Assembly (NCBI GenBank): GCA_031976395.1 | Contig: DALYLJ010000045.1 | Location: 1 to 18,833 of the forward strand | Direction of reading: 5' to 3' | Length of the DNA stretch: 18,833 bases | Source of the DNA: UBA11164 sp002420085 | Lineage (GTDB): Bacteria; Pseudomonadota; Gammaproteobacteria; Xanthomonadales; Xanthomonadaceae | Translations under genes and position numbers: made by a program | In this document: in pieces, positions 8,401-13,734 of the stretch | Numbering within the stretch: position 1 is the first letter of the stretch | Layout: each line of letters begins with the position of its first letter | The notes under the pieces: model-generated | The model's input: only the letters and a program-made list of their open reading frames with translations | Database searches by the model: none | Told to the model about the DNA's origin: nothing

Positions 8401-8955
8401 CATGAGAGCGCTTGCGTCCCCGGTGCCAGCGCGCTGACCGAGGCAGTCGCCCGTTACGCCTTCAAGCTGATGGCCTACAAGGACGAGTACGAAGTCGCCC
8501 GGCTGTACACCCGTGGCGAGTTCATCAAGCGCATCGAAGACCAGTTCGAGGGCGACTATCGGCTGCACTTCAACCTGGCACCCCCGCTGCTGGCCAAGCG
8601 AGATGCCCAGGGCCATCTGATCAAGCGCGAATACGGCCCCTGGGTGTTCAGGGCCTTCAAAGTGCTGGCCCGGCTCAAGGGCCTGCGCGGCAGTGTGTTC
8701 GACCCGTTCGGCTACACCGCCGAGCGCCGCGAAGAGCGTCGGCTGATCGAGGACTACTTCGCCACCATCGAGCAACTGCTGACCGGCCTGAATGGCGACA
8801 ACCACGCCCTCGCGGTGGAGATCGCCAGCGTGCCCGAGCATATTCGCGGCTTCGGCCACGTCAAGGAAGCCCACCTGGCCAAAGCCAAGGCCGAGCGCGA
8901 AAACCTCCTGATGCGCTGGCACGCCGGCCCGGTCCAACTCGACCACGCCGCCTGA
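5431..8955 (+). CDS. Indolepyruvate ferredoxin oxidoreductase, fused alpha/beta single-chain type
   Basis: A cytoplasmic thiamine-diphosphate and iron-sulfur enzyme of 1174 residues. It oxidatively decarboxylates aryl- or branched-chain 2-oxoacids to acyl-CoA, reducing ferredoxin, in amino-acid breakdown. Order of parts: an N-terminal pyrimidine-binding transferase region (FISGYRGSPLGGFD near residue 50; LNEDLGATMVWGTQQ); a cysteine motif HYCAGCPHNTST (about 435-447) leading into the ThDP-binding half (GGEGVTWCGQAPFTE, NLGDGTYFHSG, about 480-510); a Cys-rich Fe-S segment CEGCGDCGVKSFC plus CNKDFSCVKGFC (about 640-690); and the fused gamma/IorB-like domain GVGGTGVVTIGALLGMAG (about 731-748) with DQTGLAQKGGAVTTH. 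Length and order match the fused proteobacterial form. The ATG at 5431 is chosen over a GTG at 5392 because GGAG lies at 5416-5419, though with an 11-nt spacer that contains eight consecutive Cs. Confidence 0.93.
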   Translation: MSALPVPPIDLDYSLEDKYRRDTGRIYLSGVQALVRLPIMQRLRDSRAGLNTAGFISGYRGSPLGGFDLELWRARKHLSDARVEFKPGLNEDLGATMVWGTQQVGLWPGATVDGVFAMWYGKGPGVDRCGDVFKHGNAAGAAPRGGVLCLAADDHACRSSTLPHGSELEFVSAMMPVLNPAGVQDILDMGLLGWAMSRFTGRWVGFKTIAETVESSASVSVDPHQLDIVVPDDFVLPPGGLNIRWPDPPLDQEMRLHRYAVAAAIAFARANRIDRTVIDAPRARLGIVTTGKSHLDTLQALEYLGLDRRACEDIGIRVYKVGMTWPLEPTGIREFARGLEDIIVVEEKRSFIESQIKEQMYNWDRATRPSVVGKYDESGEWILPSTNELTPAMIAQVIARRLARFHESETIRRQLAFMDAKEKELALPRANFPRVPHYCAGCPHNTSTRVPEDSRALGGIGCHYMVTWMDRRTDTFTHMGGEGVTWCGQAPFTETGHVFQNLGDGTYFHSGSLAIRQAIAAKVNITYKILYNDAVAMTGGQPVDGVLTVPDIAHQMRAEGVATIVVVSDDIEKWSDRSRFPEGVEFHDRDRLDEVQRRLREVPGVSILIYDQVCATEKRRRRKRGKLPDPNRRVVINSLVCEGCGDCGVKSFCVAVLPKDTEYGRKREIDQSNCNKDFSCVKGFCPSFVTVEGGRLKRRSGAGPELTARLQTLPDPVFRSALDRPWNILITGVGGTGVVTIGALLGMAGHLEGKGATVLDQTGLAQKGGAVTTHVRIAATPADIHAVRIAAGEADLVLGCDMVVVNDYWALSKVRAQRSQVVLNTYQAMPGRFTMHPDMRFPAAEIVNAVRLALAGEEPMRIDATGLATALMGDAIASNLFMLGYAWQQGLVPVSHAALMRAIELNGAAVEMNKTAFAWGRLAAIDLPAVIAAAGRQRAPTQAAMAAPLDDETLSADLDQRIARRQAFLSDYQNAAYAERYRALVDRVRQHESACVPGASALTEAVARYAFKLMAYKDEYEVARLYTRGEFIKRIEDQFEGDYRLHFNLAPPLLAKRDAQGHLIKREYGPWVFRAFKVLARLKGLRGSVFDPFGYTAERREERRLIEDYFATIEQLLTGLNGDNHALAVEIASVPEHIRGFGHVKEAHLAKAKAERENLLMRWHAGPVQLDHAA

Positions 8956-8985
8956 GCGCCGCCCCGCATCGTGCCGGGCGGGCGC
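8956..8985 (+). terminator. Possible hairpin terminator after indolepyruvate oxidoreductase
   Basis: Immediately after the stop codon, GCGCCGCCC can pair with GGGCGGGCGC (one bulged G) around a loop of about ten bases. The stem is very GC-rich, but no T-run follows, so factor-independent termination is uncertain. Confidence 0.3.
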
Positions 8986-9062
8986 GATGATGGCCATCGG
9001 CACAGCGGCATCGCCCTTGATCGACCGGTCAGGCCATCAGGGGCCAGTCCGGACGATCGATG

Positions 9063-9105
9063 GTCAATTTTCTACTAATTTACATATAAATTAGTAGAAA
9101 CCTGC
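9063..9105. repeat. 43-bp direct repeat copy 1, containing a perfect 14-bp-arm palindrome
   Basis: The core (9069-9100) is TTTCTACTAATTTA, four bases (CATA), then TAAATTAGTAGAAA, a perfect inverted repeat in an AT-rich island within GC-rich surroundings. Conserved flanks (GTCAATT on the left, CCTGC on the right) are shared with copy 2, which starts 107 bp downstream. It lies in the otherwise empty region before the Fic gene. It could be a distal operator; if the copies are bound by the same protein, the 107-bp spacing is close to ten helical turns and would place them on about the same face. Confidence 0.85.
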
Positions 9106-9169
9106 GCAGTACGACCCATGTCGCGGCCCCAGCGCCTGCGCGACCGCGCCACAAACTTGGCCATGGCCT

Positions 9170-9212
9170 GTCAATTCTCTACTAATTTTGATGTAAATTA
9201 GTAGAAACCTGC
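9170..9212. repeat. 43-bp direct repeat copy 2, promoter-proximal palindrome of the Fic gene
   Basis: Same flanks as copy 1. The palindrome (9176-9207) has 13-bp arms with one mismatch (TCTCTACTAATTT and AAATTAGTAGAAA) around TGATGT. It ends 19 bp before the ATG at 9227. TGTAAATTAG inside the right half could serve as a -10 (TAAATT at 9194-9199), so a protein bound here would occlude the promoter. An autoregulatory operator recognised by the C-terminal winged-helix-like part of the Fic protein is the simplest reading, but this is inference. Confidence 0.85.
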
Positions 9213-9226
9213 CTGCGGCCGTGTAC

Positions 9227-10564
9227 ATGAAACTGCCTCTAAGCCCACCCCGCCTGGAGTCGATCATCCAGGATCGGCTCGGCGACTATGTCAGCGTGCT
9301 CGCGCGCGGCATCGGGCCGGAAGTGGCCGGGGTGTACCTGCATTGGGATCGGCTGCGTCACCTCAACCCGCCCGAAGGACTCGATCACGACCTCTGGTGG
9401 CTGGCCATCCGCCAGGCCCGGCAGGCGATCGCCAAGCGCTTGCCGCTGCATGACACGCAGGGCCGCGCCTTCGCCGTATCGGTGACCGATTCGCTGCACC
9501 GGCGCCTGCACTTCCTCGATCGCGAGGCCGCCGGCTCGATCCTCGGCCTCAGCCCGGACGATGGCCGCAACGAGCGCGATCGCTACCTGATCCGCTCGCT
9601 GATCGAGGAGGCCATGACCTCAGCCCAGCTCGAAGGCGCCTCGACCACCCGCGAAGTCGCCAAGGACATGCTGCACAGCGGCCGGCAACCGCGTGACACC
9701 AGTGAACAGATGATCTACAACAATTACCTCGCCATGCGCCAGCTCCAGGATTGGCGCCAGCACACCTTGACACCGGAGGCGGTGTTCGAGATTCACCGCC
9801 TGCTGACCCAGGACACCCTCGACGACCCGGGTGCCGCCGGTCGGTTCCGGCGCGCGGACGAAGCGATCAGGGTCTACGACCACCGTGATGGCACCATCCT
9901 GCACGAGCCGCCGCCGGCCGACCAGTTGCCCAGGCGGCTGCGCGCGCTCTGCGACTTCGCCAATGCCGCCGATGGTGAGGACTTCCTGCATCCGGTGTTG
10001 CGTGGCATCGCCCTGCACTTCCAGCTTGGCTACGACCACCCCTTCGTCGACGGCAATGGCCGCACCGCCCGCGCCCTGTTCTATTGGTCGATGCTGCGCA
10101 GCGGCTACTGGCTGACCGAATACCTGTCGATTTCCAGCGTGCTCAAGAAGGCGCCCAGCCAGTACGCCCGCGCCTTCCTGTACACCGAGACCGACGGCGC
10201 CGACCTCAGTTATTTCGCCGATCACCAGTTGCAGACCCTGGAGGCAGCGGTCAATGGCCTGCGCGACTATGTCGCCCGCAAGACCCGCGAGCGCCAGCAG
10301 GCCGAAACCCTGCTCAAGCCAAGCTCGGCATTCGGCGCCCGATTCAATCACCGGCAGCGCGAGCTCCTGCTCGACGCCCTGCGTCATCCCGACAAGCACT
10401 ACCGGATCGCCATCCACCAATCGGAACAGCGGGTCACCTACCAGACCGCCCGCACCGACCTGCTCGGTCTGGAATCGGCCGGATTGCTGCAACGGCAGCA
10501 ACGCGGCAATGCCTACGTCTTTCGGCCGGTTGCCAACCTGGCCCAGCGCCTGGAACACGACTGA
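9227..10564 (+). CDS. Class II Fic-family protein (AMP-transferase type) with C-terminal winged-helix-like domain
   Basis: A 445-residue Fic protein; the family usually transfers AMP, or sometimes another nucleotide or phosphate moiety, from a nucleotide cofactor onto target-protein hydroxyls. The core motif HPFVDGNGRTAR starts at His271 and matches HxFx(D/E)GNGRxxR, so catalytic His, acidic and Arg residues are present. An inhibitory-helix motif of the [S/T]xxxE[G/N] type, SAQLEG (Ser132, Glu136, Gly137), precedes it on the same chain, which defines class II and predicts self-inhibition. The N-terminal region carries YLHWDRLRHLNPPEGL, seen in a subgroup of Fic proteins. The C terminus (FNHRQRELLLDAL to NAYVFRP) reads like a winged helix. 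ATG 9227 is chosen; GTG 9221 is also possible, and no clear Shine-Dalgarno is present, so a short or leaderless message is conceivable. It converges with hipA, 11 bp away. Confidence 0.92.
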   Translation: MKLPLSPPRLESIIQDRLGDYVSVLARGIGPEVAGVYLHWDRLRHLNPPEGLDHDLWWLAIRQARQAIAKRLPLHDTQGRAFAVSVTDSLHRRLHFLDREAAGSILGLSPDDGRNERDRYLIRSLIEEAMTSAQLEGASTTREVAKDMLHSGRQPRDTSEQMIYNNYLAMRQLQDWRQHTLTPEAVFEIHRLLTQDTLDDPGAAGRFRRADEAIRVYDHRDGTILHEPPPADQLPRRLRALCDFANAADGEDFLHPVLRGIALHFQLGYDHPFVDGNGRTARALFYWSMLRSGYWLTEYLSISSVLKKAPSQYARAFLYTETDGADLSYFADHQLQTLEAAVNGLRDYVARKTRERQQAETLLKPSSAFGARFNHRQRELLLDALRHPDKHYRIAIHQSEQRVTYQTARTDLLGLESAGLLQRQQRGNAYVFRPVANLAQRLEHD

Positions 10565-10575
10565 ATCACCCGGCC

Positions 10576-11805
10576 TCAGCGCAGACGGGCCAATGGCAGC
10601 CGCGCGAAGTGACGCTCGATGCTGGCGCGGGTCGCCTGGTCATAACCGAATTCGCCCGAACCCGCGACCCATGCACCCCGGATCGTCTCGACCGCAGCAC
10701 GTACCTGCTCCAACAGCGGGTCCGGATCGAGGCCGATCCGCTGCGCCAAGCGTCGAAACGAGGCCAGACCGACATCCTGCCAACGCTTGGAACCCGCCAG
10801 ATTCAGTGCCAGGGCATCGTCGAAGCGGTAATGCACGGTCGCTACCAGATCGTAGGCTGGCGACAGCGCCGCCCGCACGCCGTCCGGATAGACCAATGAC
10901 CAATTCTTGTGGTGGGCATCGCCATTGCCCGACAGCACCACGAATACCAGCCGACGGATGAATTCCGCCAGATCCGCCGGTCCGGTCAGGGCGCGAATCA
11001 GGTTGGCCAGGGTTTCGTAGTTGTGACGGCGATACTTGTCTTCCGGATACAGCCCGAGCACCTGCGCGAAATCTTCCATGTGGATGCGTGTGCCATCGGC
11101 GCCACGGTCGAATCGACGAATCGCCAGCGCCCAAGGCTCGGGAGAGTGGCGCAGGCTGTCCGGCAGACCATCGATGTCGGTCACGGCGACCCGTTCGATG
11201 TCCGGTACCGCGATGCCGCAGGCCCGCGCCCAGGACAGAGTCGCGTATTCGTTTTCCGGCACGCCGGGAAAGCGGGCATCGGGCAGCTTGACGATCCAGT
11301 CGCCACCCCGGCCGGACACCGGCACGGTCAGGCCGCGATCGTGGCGCCGAGCAGAGAACTTCAACTGCACGCCGGCCAGGGAAAAATGCCAGTCGTCGGT
11401 TTCGTCGAGGGGCTCGCCCTTGGCGTCCGCCAGTACCTCATGACCGTCGTCATCGTCGAGCGCATCCGGCGTGGTCTTGGCCATGATCCGCACGGCGCCA
11501 GGCAGATCGTCGCCCAGCCGCGCCAACAGAAAGAACTCACGACTGGAATGTACCCCGACCTGGTTGGCGACCAGCTCGCGCAATGGCCCCTCTGGCAGCA
11601 GATTGGAAAACCAGGCCGGCACCCGTGCCCGTGTCTGGTAGTTGCGGTCGAGGTCGTCGAGAAACGCCTGACCCAGCACCGGTCGCGGATAGCGTTCTCG
11701 GTACGAGGTCAGAAATCGGAACTGCGTGCCATCGTTGCGATTGCGCGACAGTATCCCGACCTCGACATCGCCCAGTAGGACACGCAGGGTCGCGATGTCG
11801 GTCAT
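10576..11805 (-). CDS. hipA: HipA-family serine/threonine kinase toxin (no HipB neighbour)
   Basis: A 409-residue HipA-type kinase. The N-terminal HipA_N region ends with the conserved NLLPEG (68-73). The kinase part has FSLAGVQLKFS (141-151; Ser142 aligns by eye with the autophosphorylated Ser150 of E. coli HipA, recalled from memory), the nucleotide-binding WIVK (Lys173), RRFDR (230-234), the catalytic loop GNGDAHHKN (Asp296) and the metal-binding PAYDL (Asp319). All key residues are present, so activity is expected. Known HipA proteins phosphorylate translation components such as glutamyl-tRNA synthetase; the target here is unknown. The start overlaps the stop of the upstream DUF262 gene as ATGA. 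A HipB-type XRE antitoxin, normally directly upstream, is absent from this operon. Confidence 0.93.
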   Translation of the reverse strand: MTDIATLRVLLGDVEVGILSRNRNDGTQFRFLTSYRERYPRPVLGQAFLDDLDRNYQTRARVPAWFSNLLPEGPLRELVANQVGVHSSREFFLLARLGDDLPGAVRIMAKTTPDALDDDDGHEVLADAKGEPLDETDDWHFSLAGVQLKFSARRHDRGLTVPVSGRGGDWIVKLPDARFPGVPENEYATLSWARACGIAVPDIERVAVTDIDGLPDSLRHSPEPWALAIRRFDRGADGTRIHMEDFAQVLGLYPEDKYRRHNYETLANLIRALTGPADLAEFIRRLVFVVLSGNGDAHHKNWSLVYPDGVRAALSPAYDLVATVHYRFDDALALNLAGSKRWQDVGLASFRRLAQRIGLDPDPLLEQVRAAVETIRGAWVAGSGEFGYDQATRASIERHFARLPLARLR

Positions 11806-13454
11806 TCAGGCACCTCCTCGGGCACGATCAGGTCGGCGATGGCAGGCCGATCGGTTTCCCGCCAACGAGCGCGGCGATCAAAGAACGCCCGGAAGTGAGC
11901 ATTCAGGGTTTTCGCGCGCAGCTCAAGGAAACGCGGATGATCGTCCCTGCGCAGCGCCGCCATTGCCGGTTCGGAAATACCATGCGATTGCAGGATCGCC
12001 GGATCCTCCACCGCCAGCAGCAACCGGCGCAGCCCGCGTCGGGAAGGGTGTGCCAGCCGATTGGCCGATGACGTGAAGAGTTCGGATGAGGGCTTTTGGG
12101 GTGGCTTGAGGATGGCCGGAACCGGCAAGGCGCCGTTGCTGTCGTCGAACGCCTTCGCCAGATCGAGAGCTGCACCGGTTTCCAGGTCGCGTGGTTTGAG
12201 ATCGAGCAAGGCCAGGGTTTGCAGTTTGCTGGTGGCGAATCGGAAATTGAACACGCTGTCCGCTCGCGGCCAGGTGTCACCGGCGTCAGGGATCGGGTCG
12301 AGCATACCGGCGATGGATTCGGCTTCACTCTCGCCGATGCGAGCGAGCATCTTGCGGGTTGATACCGTTTCACCCTTGTGGGCGCCACCGAGGATGCCAC
12401 GCCAGAGCCAGCGGACCAGAAGTTCCCGCGTGCGTGGGCTCGGTGTCGGATGCAGATGAAAGAACTTGCCGAGCGTGACCAGAGGCTGTTTATGGGGCAG
12501 CAGAGCGTAGTGTGGGATCTCGCCATCCTGCTTGACGAATTGCACGACTCGGGCTGCTGCTTCAGCCGTCACCGTGTAGGCACCTTCGATCGAGGTCTCG
12601 TCGAGTCGCAGCGGGCCGCCACCGCCGGGTTCAGCGAAATCCTTGCCTTGCAGCACGCGCAGCAATTTGTAGAGCAACTCCTCATCGACCCGTCCGAAAC
12701 CAAACTGTTCCAGTTCGGTGGCGATCTCCCGGATGGTTGCCGGCTGACTGCCTGAGCGACCGCCGTGCAGCGCGTCGAAGACTTCGTTGGCTTCGAGCCC
12801 CTTACCGGCAGAGTTGGTGCGCCCGAAGATTTCCCGCAGCGTCGTCTCGCTGGACGAGCGCACCAGATAGGCAGGAATTTCGTATTCACGTATGCGTTTG
12901 CCGAGCAGAAAGGCTTTTTTTCGCCGTAACTCATCTTGGGCGGCTGCCTGGAAGGCCCATTGCATCAGTTTTTCGGCATCCAGTACGACGGTCATCGGCA
13001 GCCAACGCGCGGGCTCGGCCTGGCGACTCGAAAGGCGTGGTGGTGCGACGAACTCCGATTGGTCCAGATCGAAATACAGCGCGAATTCGTCGGCATCGGG
13101 CTGCTCTGCCAGCAGCACACGGGCCAGCGAGACGATACGCTGCTGACCATCGACAACCCAGAGCGCATCCGAACGCTCCGGGGCATCGATCGCGATCGGG
13201 CCGAAGTGCATCGTCCCCGGACCCGCGCGGGTTTCCCAGAACAACAGCGTACCGATCGGGTAACCGCGATAGATGCTGTCCAGCAGCTTGCTCGCGTCGG
13301 AACGCTGCCATTTCAGGGGGCGCTGAAAATCCGGTATCCGAACCTTGCCGGCCCTGACCTCGGCCAACAGATCATCGACCTTGTAGCTACGCGCTTCCGG
13401 ACGCCGTTCGAGTGGCTCGACCGGTGGCTCGATCGCGGGGTCATGGGTATTCAT
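11802..13454 (-). CDS. DUF262 (ParB/GmrS-like) protein co-encoded with HipA
   Basis: A 550-residue protein whose N-terminal domain has the DUF262 hallmarks: IPDFQRPLKWQ (40-50), a DGQQR motif (102-106) and IFGRTNSAGKGLEANEV (209-225). This ParB/sulfiredoxin-like fold is found in the nucleotide-dependent GmrS half of type IV restriction enzymes and in many defence-linked proteins. The C-terminal half is helical; I see no DUF1524-style HNH nuclease motif, so DNA cleavage is not supported. The start is ATG 13454 with GAGGAG (13461-13466) 6 nt upstream; the frame extends to 13502 without family-like residues. Its stop overlaps the hipA start by 4 bp, so the two are translated together and the protein occupies the usual HipB position. 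It might restrain, or act as cofactor for, the kinase (inference). An A7 run (minus strand, near codons 179-181) is a possible slippage site. Confidence 0.85.
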   Translation of the reverse strand: MNTHDPAIEPPVEPLERRPEARSYKVDDLLAEVRAGKVRIPDFQRPLKWQRSDASKLLDSIYRGYPIGTLLFWETRAGPGTMHFGPIAIDAPERSDALWVVDGQQRIVSLARVLLAEQPDADEFALYFDLDQSEFVAPPRLSSRQAEPARWLPMTVVLDAEKLMQWAFQAAAQDELRRKKAFLLGKRIREYEIPAYLVRSSSETTLREIFGRTNSAGKGLEANEVFDALHGGRSGSQPATIREIATELEQFGFGRVDEELLYKLLRVLQGKDFAEPGGGGPLRLDETSIEGAYTVTAEAAARVVQFVKQDGEIPHYALLPHKQPLVTLGKFFHLHPTPSPRTRELLVRWLWRGILGGAHKGETVSTRKMLARIGESEAESIAGMLDPIPDAGDTWPRADSVFNFRFATSKLQTLALLDLKPRDLETGAALDLAKAFDDSNGALPVPAILKPPQKPSSELFTSSANRLAHPSRRGLRRLLLAVEDPAILQSHGISEPAMAALRRDDHPRFLELRAKTLNAHFRAFFDRRARWRETDRPAIADLIVPEEVPE

Positions 13455-13479
13455 GGTGAGCTCCTCGCACCCGCTGGGA

Positions 13480-13485
13480 ACTATA
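13480..13485 (-). promoter_or_regulatory. Probable -10 element (TATAGT) of the DUF262-hipA operon
   Basis: TATAGT on the minus strand lies 26 bp from the ATG and 14 bp from the GAGGAG Shine-Dalgarno, which would give a leader of about 20 nt. The -35 region (CTCGCC at 17 bp) is poor, so activation or weak expression is possible. Confidence 0.45.
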
Positions 13486-13734
13486 GCCCGGAATGTCGGC
13501 ATGGCGAGGGCGACGGTCGATCCGATGTGCGTACTGGGGTGACGGTCATCTGCTCATGGCGCTTCGGTGAGCGACCGACACTCGCATCCCGGCCAGCGAA
13601 CCAGTACGCTCGCGAATGGCATCGCCCGGACCATCGGTCGGCCGATGCCGATCCGGCTGGTCGGTTGCCCATGAATCCTCCGATTCGCCTGGCCAGCGGA
13701 TGTGAACCCGATGACTCGAACAAGGACCAGGAAG

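Noticed and set aside
6964..9003. 679-codon antisense open frame opposite the indolepyruvate oxidoreductase 3' half
   Set aside because: Despite its length it is the complement of a well-supported enzyme, with no conserved motif.
9063..9212. Possible CRISPR mini-array (two repeats with one spacer)
   Set aside because: Only two copies, a long 64-bp intervening sequence, a 32-bp full palindrome rather than a CRISPR-like repeat, and no cas genes; an operator pair is the better reading.
9063..9212. Terminal inverted repeats of a miniature transposable element
   Set aside because: The two palindromic units are direct, not inverted, repeats (each is internally symmetric), and no target-site duplication was seen around them.
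12914..12920. A7 tract (minus strand) in the DUF262 gene as a programmed frameshift
   Set aside because: The main frame continues intact through the gene with family motifs on both sides; a -1 shift hits a stop within about ten codons, and nothing else supports recoding.
13633..13648. CATCGG-N4-CCGATG dyad upstream of the TonB receptor
   Set aside because: Only 6-bp arms built from motifs that are very common in this GC/GATC-rich DNA; no second copy or link to a regulator.
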